A stretch of 30,636 nucleotides of DNA, from the NCBI GenBank assembly GCA_023428295.1, contig JAEYYV010000113.1, positions 1-30,636 of the forward strand. The letters are read 5' to 3'. The notes under the pieces were generated by a model. The model ran no database searches. It was not told the origin of the DNA and saw only the letters and a program-made list of their open reading frames with translations. Below, piece after piece: positions 23,405 to 30,636 of this stretch; position 1 is the first letter of the stretch; every line of letters begins with the position of its first letter. The DNA comes from Pseudomonadota bacterium (GTDB taxonomy: Bacteria > Myxococcota_A > Polyangia > Haliangiales > Haliangiaceae). The position numbers were made by a program, and so were the translations under genes.

Positions 23405-25459
23405 TCACGCATCCTCGCTACGCGCGAGTGCGTCTGCGTCGCTGTCCACCCCATCCCGCCCCTCGACGTTGGCATCGAAGTCGCGATCGATCTCCGCTTC
23501 TTCGCCAACCACGGCGTGCTCCCCGGCGGAGTCTGCGACGCGCTCCGCGGCCTCGCGCTGCGTGAAGTAGGCAGCGACGGCCGCTGCGGCCGCCTTGGTC
23601 ATGCCCGGCGCCTTCGCGAGATCCGTGGTGCTCGCTTGGCGAATCGCGCGAACGCTGCCGAAGTGCTTGAGCAGGCGCTTGCGTCGGGTCTCGCCGATGC
23701 CTGGAATGTCGTCGAGCTCGCTGCGTAGCGATTGCTTGCTGCGGCGCTCGCGGTGGAACGTGTTCGCGAAGCGGTGAGCTTCGTCACGGATGCGCGCGAG
23801 CACGAACAGCTCCGGCGAGTTCTGCTTGAGCGCGATCGAGTCCTTCACGTTCCTGCGATAGATGCGATCCGGTGCGCTGCCCGCCTCGAGGTCGCGCTCC
23901 TTCGCGAGGCCGATCACCTCGACGCCTTCATCGCCGCCGAGCTTCACACCCAGGTCGGTCAGCGCGGTGACCGCCATGCCGAGCTGTCCCTTGCCGCCAT
24001 CGATCACGAGCAAGTCGGGCGGGGACCACGCGGGATCGTCGTCGGTGCGCGCTTGCACCTTGGCGGCGCGCGCGAAGCGGCGCGTGAGCACCTCGTACAT
24101 CGCAGCGAAGTCGTTGTTGTCGACGGAGCGCACCTTGAACTTGCGGTAGTACTGCCGCGCGGGCACGCCTTCGATGAAGGTGACCATCGACGCCACGGTC
24201 TCGGTGCCCTGGATGTGCGCGATGTCGAAGCACTCGATGCGCCTCGGCGGACGGCGCAGGTCGAGGCGCTTCGCGACCTTCTCGAGGAGCGCGTCGGTGT
24301 CCGCGTCGCGACCGCGCTTGGACGTGGCGCTCGCGGCCGCGTTGCGATCGGCGAGCTCGACGAGCTTCGCGCGCACGCCGCGCCTCGGCTCGAGGATCTT
24401 CACCTTCTTGCCGCGCGCGGTGCCGAGCCACTCCGCGATGACCTCGCTGTCCTCGAGGTCCACGCCGACGACGACCTCGTCGGGGATGAACGTGCCGGTC
24501 GCGTAGTACTGCTGCAGGTGCTCGCCGATCACCGCGGCGTCGGGCAGCTCTTGATCCTTCTGCGAGAACGCACGGCGTCCGACGAGCTTGCCGGCGCGCA
24601 CGAACAGCACGACGACCTCGACCGTGTCTGCTTGCCGGAACAGGCCCCACACGTCCTGATCGACGAAGTCGTCTTGCACGATGTGCTGCTTCGCGAGCGT
24701 GCGCTCGACCGCCGCGATCGAATCGCGAAGCACCGCCGCGACCTCGAAGTCCTCGCGCTCCGCGCGTGCCGCCATGCGCGCGCGCAAGCGACCGAGCAGC
24801 TCGGCACTCTTGTTGTCGAGGAACATCTTCACGTCGTCGACTTGCTCGGCGTACGCAGCGGCGGGCACGGCGATCGCGCACGGTCCCGAGCAGCGCTTGA
24901 TCTGGTACTGGAGGCACGGGCGGCCACGCGTCTCGAGCACGTGATCCGTGCAGGTGCGCAGCTGGAAGTGGCGGTTCAGCGTGCGCAGCGTCTCGCGCGC
25001 GGACGTGGCGGAGTGATAGGGGCCGAAGTAATTGGCGCCATCGTCGCGAATATTCCGCACGACCTCCACGCGCGGATAGAGCGTGCGCTTTGCCACCTTC
25101 TCGATCGGCACGTCGGGCGGCGGTGACTGCGGGTCGACGAGGCGCAGCACGAGGTACTGCTTGTCGTCGCGAAGCTTCACGTTGAACTTCGGCTGGTGCT
25201 TCTTGATCAGGTGGTTCTCGAGGAGCAATGCCTCCTTGGACGACGACACCACGATGGTCTCCACATCCGACACCGCGCGTCCGAGAAACCCCGCTGCCAC
25301 GAAGAAGCGCTCGTCTCCCCCGGGGCGGAAGTACTGCCTCACGCGCGAGCGAAGGCTCTTGGCCTTGCCCACATAGACGACCGCCCCCTTCGCGTCCTTG
25401 AATAGATAGACGCCTGGTTCCGTCGGTATGCGGTCGAGGATCTCGCCGGCCAGCGGCAT
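23405..25459 (-). CDS. uvrC: Excinuclease ABC subunit C
   Basis: The protein has 684 residues. It makes both incisions in UvrABC nucleotide excision repair. The N-terminal GIY-YIG nuclease (about 13-95) has GVYLF, VVYVGKAKSLRSRVRQYF, E81 and N93, for the 3' cut. A cysteine set (CTDH...CLQYQIKRCSGPC) fits the iron-sulfur site known in UvrC. The UVR motif that meets UvrB lies near 210-245. The RNase H-like 5' nuclease begins at RRIECFDIAHIQG with the conserved aspartate and ends near KERDLEAG. Helix-hairpin-helix repeats (LDDIPGIGETRRKRLL, LAKAPGMTKAAAAAVA) follow. After these comes an unusual acidic tail of about 55 residues with many Asp/Glu. The start ATG 25459 matches the usual N-terminus. 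Confidence 0.97.
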   Translation of the reverse strand: MPLAGEILDRIPTEPGVYLFKDAKGAVVYVGKAKSLRSRVRQYFRPGGDERFFVAAGFLGRAVSDVETIVVSSSKEALLLENHLIKKHQPKFNVKLRDDKQYLVLRLVDPQSPPPDVPIEKVAKRTLYPRVEVVRNIRDDGANYFGPYHSATSARETLRTLNRHFQLRTCTDHVLETRGRPCLQYQIKRCSGPCAIAVPAAAYAEQVDDVKMFLDNKSAELLGRLRARMAARAEREDFEVAAVLRDSIAAVERTLAKQHIVQDDFVDQDVWGLFRQADTVEVVVLFVRAGKLVGRRAFSQKDQELPDAAVIGEHLQQYYATGTFIPDEVVVGVDLEDSEVIAEWLGTARGKKVKILEPRRGVRAKLVELADRNAAASATSKRGRDADTDALLEKVAKRLDLRRPPRRIECFDIAHIQGTETVASMVTFIEGVPARQYYRKFKVRSVDNNDFAAMYEVLTRRFARAAKVQARTDDDPAWSPPDLLVIDGGKGQLGMAVTALTDLGVKLGGDEGVEVIGLAKERDLEAGSAPDRIYRRNVKDSIALKQNSPELFVLARIRDEAHRFANTFHRERRSKQSLRSELDDIPGIGETRRKRLLKHFGSVRAIRQASTTDLAKAPGMTKAAAAAVAAYFTQREAAERVADSAGEHAVVGEEAEIDRDFDANVEGRDGVDSDADALARSEDA

Positions 25460-25514
25460 CGCATGCCGACCTTAGCAGTCGCCGGTGAAACCAGGCATAG
25501 TCCACGCACGACTC

Positions 25515-25519
25515 GGAGG
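25515..25519 (+). promoter_or_regulatory. Shine-Dalgarno fixing the start at 25524
   Basis: GGAGG stands five bases (TCGC plus one) before ATG 25524. It selects this ATG over an in-frame upstream start at 25485 and also puts the signal peptide at the very N-terminus. Confidence 0.75.
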
Positions 25520-25523
25520 TCGC

Positions 25524-26504
25524 ATGTTGAAGCAACTCGCTGTGTGTGCCGCGCTGGTTGGCGCGACGAGCAGTGTCGCCGTCGCCGGTGATGGAACAAA
25601 CCTGACAAAGTATGTCGCTGACACCACATCCGTGATGATCGTGTTGGACGTCGCGGGGGCGAAGAGCACGAAGCTCATCAAGGACACCTTCTCCAAGCTC
25701 CTCGAGTCGCAGGCCGACGCGAAGGCAAAGCTCGACGAGATCGGTCTCGAGCCCCTGCGCGACATCGACACCATCGCCGTGACGTTCGGTGGCTTCAGCG
25801 AGCTCGAGAACCTCGGCGACACGAGATCGATGGTCATGATCGTCGAGGGCCGCATGCCCAAGGACCTGACCAAGTTCAAAGGCGCCTCGAGCAGGTCCCT
25901 GCAAGACGGCGTGGAGATCTACACCAAGGATGACAACGACATCGTCTTCCTCGACGGTCGCTTGTTCATCGCGCAGAAGGGCAACATCGGCAAAGTCATC
26001 TCCTTCGCGAAGGGCAAGTCCAAGGCGAGCCTCGCCACGGGCGGCGGCGGCAAAGAGATGCGCGACACGATCAAGGCCGCGTCGACGAAGAGCCACATGT
26101 GGGGCGCGGTCCTCTTGCCCAAGAAAGATCGCGAGAAGACCGTCGCCGCGCAGATGCCGCTCACCGCGGCGTCGTTCGGCTTCAAGTTCTCGAGCGAGCT
26201 CGATGGCGGTCTTCGCCTCGAGTCGCCGTCTCCCGCGGCGGCGGAGAACACGACGAAGCTGCTCACCGGCGCGTTGCCGCAGGTGAAGATGATGATGGGC
26301 GGCATCGGCCTCGCCACGGCCGCGAACACCATCGCGCTCGCGCAGGACAAGGCGGCGGTCACCGCGAAGATCAAGATCTCGGAGACCGAGCTCAAGGGCT
26401 TGTTCGCGATGATCCAGGACAAGAAGAGCGATGCCCCGGCTAAGCCCGCGCCCCCGCCGACCAAGCCGGTGCCGACGGGCGGTGGGCTCAGCGGCAAGCC
26501 CTGA
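25524..26504 (+). CDS. Secreted protein of unknown function
   Basis: The protein has 326 residues. A Sec signal (MLKQLAVCAALVGATSSVAVAG, cut after about residue 21) precedes a mixed alpha/beta protein rich in Lys and Gly. Strand-like stretches include SVMIVLDVAG, DIDTIAVTFGG, SMVMIVEGRM, NDIVFLDGRLFIAQKG, AAVTAKIKISETEL. The order resembles proteins with repeated strand-helix units that probe a partner in the periplasm, but I do not recognise a family. The last 20 or so residues are a Pro-rich tail (PAKPAPPPTKPVP). The ribosome site GGAGG before ATG 25524 is one of the strongest in the window, suggesting good expression. It ends 3 bases from the convergent VWA-FHA gene. Confidence 0.78.
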   Translation: MLKQLAVCAALVGATSSVAVAGDGTNLTKYVADTTSVMIVLDVAGAKSTKLIKDTFSKLLESQADAKAKLDEIGLEPLRDIDTIAVTFGGFSELENLGDTRSMVMIVEGRMPKDLTKFKGASSRSLQDGVEIYTKDDNDIVFLDGRLFIAQKGNIGKVISFAKGKSKASLATGGGGKEMRDTIKAASTKSHMWGAVLLPKKDREKTVAAQMPLTAASFGFKFSSELDGGLRLESPSPAAAENTTKLLTGALPQVKMMMGGIGLATAANTIALAQDKAAVTAKIKISETELKGLFAMIQDKKSDAPAKPAPPPTKPVPTGGGLSGKP

Positions 26505-26507
26505 CGC

Positions 26508-28070
26508 TCACAACGTCTTCAGCACCGAAAAGCGAAACACCGCATCGCCGACCTCCACGAGGTCACCGTCGACGAGCTCTCGCGAAGTAACCCGCGTGCC
26601 GTTGATCTTGCTGCCGTTCGTCGAGCCGAGGTCTTGCAAGACGTACTTGTTGTTCACGAACACGATGCGGGCGTGATGGCGGCTGAGCGCTCCGCTCCCC
26701 ACGGGGATCTGAGTGTTCGCGCCGCGGCCGATGATGTTCTCGCCGAACAGCGCGTGGCTCTGTCCGGCCACCGGACCGCCGATGCCGACGAGCTGCGCAG
26801 AGATCGCCGGCTGCACCGACGGCGCCCTCGCGTACGTCGGCGAGGCGGACTTGTACATCAGCGACGCCTTGCGCTGATGCTGCCGCTCGGCGTCGCTGCT
26901 CTTGCGCTCGTAGTTGGCGGCTTCGTCCTCGAGCTGCTCGCGGAGCTCGGCGAGCACCGAGCCATCGTTGCGCACGAATCCCTCGATCGCATCGATGCGC
27001 GCGGCGAGCTGGCGCAAGATCGCTGCGGCCGCGGGTAGCGCGCCGCGATCGCCGTGTGCACGCGCTTGTGCGCGCGCGTCGTCCGCTTGCACGAGGATGA
27101 TCTCGCGCTGCGCGTCGGCATCGATGACGCGTGCGCCCGCGCGGATGTCCACGTCGAGCGAGCTGGTGAGCGCGTGCTTCGTGCCGTCGGGCGCGGTGCC
27201 CTCGACGACGATATCGATCAAGCGGCCGCTCGCCCCCGCTTTCAGATCCAGCTTCAGCTCGAGCGCCATCGAGCGGCCCTCGTCGACGAATACGTCGCCG
27301 ATCGAGGTGGCGATGCCGTGCTTGCCGTAGCGCAGCGGCGTGCTCGGCAACACGCGCAACAGCTCCACGCCATCAGCCGGCGCGAGCCGGAGCTCGAGCT
27401 TGTCGGCGACGATGCCGCCATGCGCGAGCGCGGCGCGTGCGAGGTCCACACGCGCGGTCACCGGATCCGGGATGTACGCGTAGCGACCGGAGCCCGCGAC
27501 GGCGATCGCGTCGAGGACGTTCTCGTCGTGGTGCAAGCCGAAGCCGAGCGTGGACACGGCGAGCCCCAAGCTACGCACGTAGTTCGCGAGGTCGGTCGCG
27601 GATTGCAAGCCGATGTTCGGCTGTCCATCGCTCATCACGACCATCACGCGGCGCAGACCTTGCCGCGCGGTCACGAGCACGCCGGCGGCGACCTCGATGC
27701 CACCGTGCATGTTCGTGCTGCCATCTGCGGTGACGCCGGCGATCGCACGCGTGATCTGCGTCCGGCCCACCTCGCTGACCGCGGTCAACCCGCAGCGCAC
27801 GCCGGCGTTCGTGGAGAACGTGACGATCGCGAGCTGATCGTTCTCGCCGAGGAGCTGCGTCAGGATCTCGCAGCTGCGTAGTACGTGCTGGATCGGTTCG
27901 CCCTGCATCGATCCCGACGTGTCGATGACGAGCGCCACCGCGAGCGGCGCACGCTCCTTCTCGAGCGCACTGCCGCGCGGCTCGACCTTGATCGACGCCC
28001 ACAGGGTGGACGCGCCCGACTCCACGTTCTTCGCCTCACACGCGGCGACCACGCCGAATGGTGTACCCAT
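26508..28070 (-). CDS. VWA-FHA domain protein
   Basis: The protein has 520 residues. The N-terminal von Willebrand factor A domain (about 42-215) has a complete MIDAS site: DTSGSM (D50, S52, S54), a DGSTNMHGG threonine and MSDGQPN aspartate. A beta-sandwich region (about 230-330) follows as in inter-alpha-trypsin-inhibitor-like VWA proteins. A helical, charged stretch (about 345-415; AAAILRQLAARIDAI, LEDEAANYERKSSDAERQ) leads to a C-terminal FHA domain (about 435-515) with IIGRGANTQIPV, LSRHHARI and LQDLGSTNGSKING, which bind phosphothreonine. No signal peptide is seen, so it is probably cytoplasmic. The pairing suggests a scaffold that answers Ser/Thr kinase signals; no kinase gene lies in the window. 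Confidence 0.92.
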   Translation of the reverse strand: MGTPFGVVAACEAKNVESGASTLWASIKVEPRGSALEKERAPLAVALVIDTSGSMQGEPIQHVLRSCEILTQLLGENDQLAIVTFSTNAGVRCGLTAVSEVGRTQITRAIAGVTADGSTNMHGGIEVAAGVLVTARQGLRRVMVVMSDGQPNIGLQSATDLANYVRSLGLAVSTLGFGLHHDENVLDAIAVAGSGRYAYIPDPVTARVDLARAALAHGGIVADKLELRLAPADGVELLRVLPSTPLRYGKHGIATSIGDVFVDEGRSMALELKLDLKAGASGRLIDIVVEGTAPDGTKHALTSSLDVDIRAGARVIDADAQREIILVQADDARAQARAHGDRGALPAAAAILRQLAARIDAIEGFVRNDGSVLAELREQLEDEAANYERKSSDAERQHQRKASLMYKSASPTYARAPSVQPAISAQLVGIGGPVAGQSHALFGENIIGRGANTQIPVGSGALSRHHARIVFVNNKYVLQDLGSTNGSKINGTRVTSRELVDGDLVEVGDAVFRFSVLKTL

Positions 28071-28127
28071 GACACGAACAATACCCGCGCGGCGGCGGTC
28101 GGCAAGCCATGTCTTCGCGCACGGTGC

Positions 28128-29369
28128 CTACCCGAGGACCATGCGGCAGTCCTTCACGAACACGAGGACCATGACCACGAGGATGATCATGATTCCGGTC
28201 ATGTGGACCGTCGCTTCGATCTTCGCGTTCGCGCGCCGGCGCGTGACCATCTCGTACGCCAGGAACACGAGGCGTCCACCGTCGAGGGCCGGGAGCGGCA
28301 GCAGGTTGAAGAGTCCGAGGTACACGCTGAGCATCATCAGCAGCTTGATGAACTCGACCCAGCCTTCATCGAGCGCCTTTTGCAGCTCGCTCATGATGCG
28401 AACAGGACCGCCCGCATCGGCCTCCATCTCGCGCGTGACGATCTTGTAGAGACCCTCGCCGATCACCTTGGTCTGCTCGACCGGATAGATGAACGCGCGG
28501 CGAATCGAGTCGAAGAAGCCGACATCGACGACGTCGGCGACGCTCGAGTACAGGATGCCGAGCAAGAACAGCTGCTGAGGGCGCTTGTACTGATCGCGCG
28601 CTTTGATGATGGCGACGCGCGACTCGATCGGTGCGTCGCGCAAATGCTTCGTCGTGCCCTCGTGGATGCCGGCGAACCAGTAATCGAGCTTGGTGCGGTA
28701 GCCAAGCTTGGGGCGGATCGTCACGTCGAAGACCTCGCCATCGCGGCGAACCGTGAGGACGACAGTGCCGCCCTTCTTGGCGTTGACGAGCTCGCTGAGC
28801 GTTGGCCCTTGGAAGTAGCGATCCGTGCGGAGCGTGGTCCCATCGACAGCGAGGATGCGATCGCGTCGCTCGAGCTTCGACGTTGCATCGAAGCCTTCGG
28901 TCACCTCGGCGACGGAGTAGTAGCGCTCCTTGGTCTCCACGCCGTGGCACATGAACAGGCCGAACGCGAGGAAGATGGCCGCGATGTAGTTCGTGGCCGG
29001 TCCGGCGAAGATCGTGAGGAAGCGCATCCACGTGGGGCGATTGGGATACGCCTCGTGGTCCTCGGGATCGATCTCCTCGAGGATGTTCATGCCGCGGATC
29101 TCGACGAAGCCGCCGAACGGCAGCGGCGCCACCTGGAACTGCGTGCCGCCCTTCGACAGCCACTTGAACCCGGGGATCGCCGGACCGAAGCCGATGCTGA
29201 AGCGGTCCACCTTCATCTTGCACCAGCGTGCGACGAAGTAGTGGCCGCTCTCGTGGACCACGATCAGGAACGCCAGCGCCATCGCCGGCATGAGCCAGCC
29301 AAACGTGTACAACGCCGCTAGCGCTGCCGCCGTGATCGCATAGAACACGGAGCGACTATAGCAGCGCAC
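28128..29369 (-). CDS. Site-2 protease, RseP-type M50 intramembrane zinc metalloprotease
   Basis: The protein has 413 residues from GTG 29369; GTG 29348, seven codons in, is equally possible and neither has a good ribosome site. Four membrane regions are seen. The first carries the zinc site HESGH (H39, E40, H43). FAGPATNY (121-128) is the conserved loop motif. A PDZ domain occupies about 155-225 (LERRDRILAVDG). The second active-site motif is NLLPLPALDGGR with LDGGR at 362-366. The family cuts transmembrane anti-sigma factors or signal peptides within the membrane. The substrate is unknown. Only one PDZ domain is evident, whereas E. coli RseP has two. The gene lies between the VWA-FHA gene and two glycosyltransferase genes, all on the same strand. 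Confidence 0.93.
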   Translation of the reverse strand: MRCYSRSVFYAITAAALAALYTFGWLMPAMALAFLIVVHESGHYFVARWCKMKVDRFSIGFGPAIPGFKWLSKGGTQFQVAPLPFGGFVEIRGMNILEEIDPEDHEAYPNRPTWMRFLTIFAGPATNYIAAIFLAFGLFMCHGVETKERYYSVAEVTEGFDATSKLERRDRILAVDGTTLRTDRYFQGPTLSELVNAKKGGTVVLTVRRDGEVFDVTIRPKLGYRTKLDYWFAGIHEGTTKHLRDAPIESRVAIIKARDQYKRPQQLFLLGILYSSVADVVDVGFFDSIRRAFIYPVEQTKVIGEGLYKIVTREMEADAGGPVRIMSELQKALDEGWVEFIKLLMMLSVYLGLFNLLPLPALDGGRLVFLAYEMVTRRRANAKIEATVHMTGIMIILVVMVLVFVKDCRMVLG

Positions 29370-29399
29370 TCTCGCGTGCGCCGGCTTCCTCGTCGAGCG

Positions 29400-29999
29400 T
29401 TACGCCCAGCGAGCGAATGCGCGGAACGGCGAGACCGTCCGCTTCACCGCGACGCCCGTCGGGCCTTCGAGGCGAACGAGCAGGCTCTTCACTTCGAGGC
29501 GCTTCGCGAGGCGGCGATGCAGCGCTGGACCGACGAGCCGCGCGCCGCGGATCGCGGGCAACGCACGCACGCGATGGGCAACCGTGTACCGCGTCAGCGC
29601 GATCTCGGCGTCACCGTCACCCGCCAAGAGGCGCCGGCATGCGTCGCCGATTCCGTCGAGCGAGCCCGCCGCCACATCGGGCGACGCGATCACGAGGAGC
29701 GTTCCTTGCGCTCGCGCAGCACCCGCATCCACGCCGCGCCCGCGTCCCGACGCGTGCGTCACGCGCAGCTCCGGCACCTCGGCGCGAAGCAGCGCCAGCA
29801 CCGCGTGCGAGTTATCTCCGCTGTCCTCGTCGATCGCGAGGATCTCGAAGGACAGCCCGAGCCCACGAAGGTGCTCTGCCGTGTGACGAACTGCGATCCC
29901 GACGAACTCTTCGTCATCTCCGAACGGCATTACAACGGAGACGTCGAACCGCGGACTGTCGAACATCGCATCGGGGATAAGCACCAAGCGTGCCGCCAT
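29400..29999 (-). CDS. Family 2-type glycosyltransferase, short form
   Basis: The protein has 199 residues. The N-terminal half follows the GT-A pattern: VSVVMPFGDDEE, FEILAIDEDSGDNSHAVL, GRGRGVDAGAARAQGTLLVIASPD, the last being the place of the nucleotide-sugar aspartate. The second half (AEIALTRYTVAHRVRALP and on) is short and basic, and lacks the usual acceptor-binding length of about 230-300 residue members. It may thus be a minimal transferase or a truncated member. The start ATG 29999 could instead be at the Met before FDSPRF. It is 30 bases upstream of the site-2 protease gene and follows the next glycosyltransferase gene on the same strand after a 138-base gap, so a shared surface-polysaccharide role is plausible. 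Confidence 0.78.
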   Translation of the reverse strand: MAARLVLIPDAMFDSPRFDVSVVMPFGDDEEFVGIAVRHTAEHLRGLGLSFEILAIDEDSGDNSHAVLALLRAEVPELRVTHASGRGRGVDAGAARAQGTLLVIASPDVAAGSLDGIGDACRRLLAGDGDAEIALTRYTVAHRVRALPAIRGARLVGPALHRRLAKRLEVKSLLVRLEGPTGVAVKRTVSPFRAFARWA

Positions 30000-30137
30000 T
30001 AGACTGGCGTGTCATCGCATGGCGGCGCCCGGATCGTCACGTGATTTCGAGAGGATGGCCCGCTTTATCGCCGGCAATGGTCCGACCGTTACGAGCATCG
30101 TGCGAAGCTGCTTACGCACCGCGGCGTTACAGACGAG

Positions 30138-30636
30138 TCACGTGCTTCGCACGAGGGTGCCGACAACGCGTCGCCAATCCAGCTGTGCGACAGCCTCGCG
30201 GAGCACCGCGGTGCGTGGTGGCGCATCGAGCACACGATCGATCGCGCGAGCGAGCGCCTGCGGATCATCGGGAGGCACGAGCTCGATGCCCGCGAGCGTA
30301 CGAAGTCCACCGACCGCGCTCGCGATCACGGGGATTCCCGCAGCGAGCGCTTCGAGCGCGACGAGTGGTGTGCCTTCGCTTCGCCCACCGATCACGCGCG
30401 AAGGCACCAGCACGATGCTCGCCGTTCCGAGGAGGCGATCGCGCGCACGCGTGTCGAGCGCCAGGCGGAAGCCGATGCCGTGCGTCTCCTCGAGCCGGCC
30501 GTGCTCGCTCGTCCTATGCGGGCCGTACGCGGCATCCATGAGCGGGCGGAGCTCGGGCCCATCGCCAGCGATCGCGAGCGTCGCGCGATGCGAGAGGTGC
30601 TTCATCGCGGCGATCGCGACGTCGACGCCCTTGATC
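30138..30636 (-). CDS. Family 4-type glycosyltransferase, partial at window end
   Basis: Only the C-terminal 165 or so residues are inside the window; the frame runs open through the last base, and the codons before ATG 30605 read KGVDVAIAAMKHL, which is typical inside GT4 enzymes, so that ATG is internal. The GT-B donor half is clear: LAIAGDGPELRPL, VLVPSRVIGGRSEGTPLVAL (the E-x7-E region), EALAAGIPVIASAVGG and LVPPDDPQALARAI. These enzymes move a sugar from a nucleotide donor to lipid or glycan acceptors in the cytoplasm. Sugar and acceptor cannot be told. It is the upstream partner of the short GT2-type gene. Confidence 0.9.
   Translation of the reverse strand, partial: IKGVDVAIAAMKHLSHRATLAIAGDGPELRPLMDAAYGPHRTSEHGRLEETHGIGFRLALDTRARDRLLGTASIVLVPSRVIGGRSEGTPLVALEALAAGIPVIASAVGGLRTLAGIELVPPDDPQALARAIDRVLDAPPRTAVLREAVAQLDWRRVVGTLVRST

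Noticed and set aside
23928..26096. A 722-codon open frame antisense and out of frame across uvrC and the next gene
   Set aside because: It is low-complexity Arg/Ala-rich sequence that crosses two well-supported genes; it is a shadow frame.
27885..29321. A 478-codon open frame opposite the VWA-FHA and site-2 protease genes
   Set aside because: It is a complementary frame; both genes on the other strand have complete catalytic or binding motifs.
29353..29361. Extended -10-like TGCTATAGT on the minus strand before the site-2 protease gene
   Set aside because: No -35 element lies upstream, and it falls inside the longer GTG-started reading frame.

Overview
The window is a dense, high-GC bacterial chromosome segment with no RNA genes, insertion sequences, phage genes or CRISPR array that I could see. 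The gene style points to Myxococcota (former Deltaproteobacteria), perhaps a Haliangium/Kofleria-like lineage. The signs are many small orphan lipoproteins with acidic linkers, an NtrC-type sigma-54 regulator, a pappalysin-like (M43) protein, a beta-propeller-like lipoprotein with a heme motif, and a VWA-FHA fusion. This placement is inference from gene content; no marker gene here proves it.

Layout. (1) 1-2610, plus strand: the tail of a TPR/membrane protein, then a lipoprotein combining PD40-type repeats with one CxxCH heme motif. (2) 2597-9752, minus strand: a run of nine tightly packed genes. In transcription order these are an AstA-like acyltransferase, a lipoprotein, a single-pass membrane protein, an NtrC-family response regulator (these four overlap end to end), another lipoprotein, a D-cysteine desulfhydrase/ACC deaminase-family PLP enzyme, a small membrane protein coupled to it by ATGA, a polysaccharide deacetylase and an M15 peptidoglycan peptidase lipoprotein. 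(3) 9920-10777, plus strand: an M43-like lipoprotein whose catalytic glutamate is replaced by glutamine. A strong hairpin separates it from the convergent gene. (4) 10838-14462, minus strand: a CNNM/CorC-type membrane protein, a TlpA-like thioredoxin and cofactor-independent phosphoglycerate mutase; the mutase and thioredoxin genes are coupled by TGATG. (5) 14627-26504: strand alternates almost gene by gene. Minus-strand genes are mostly conserved cell functions (metallophosphoesterase, LolA, FtsK, UvrC). Plus-strand genes are mostly small lipoproteins or secreted orphans, plus an AlkD-like DNA repair protein and a 58-residue acidic microprotein. (6) 26508-30636, minus strand: a VWA-FHA protein, an RseP-type site-2 protease, and two glycosyltransferases, the last cut by the window edge.

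Together the genes are weighted towards the cell envelope: lipoprotein traffic (LolA and about eight predicted lipoproteins), peptidoglycan or polysaccharide remodelling, intramembrane proteolysis and periplasmic redox chemistry. DNA repair and chromosome segregation genes (uvrC, alkD-like, ftsK) are interspersed. Convergent genes often overlap at their 3' ends, so several transcription units must end inside a neighbour. The best leads for something undescribed are the M43 protein with a Gln active site, the AstA-lipoprotein-membrane protein-NtrC unit, the heme-motif PD40 lipoprotein and the base-free acidic microprotein.
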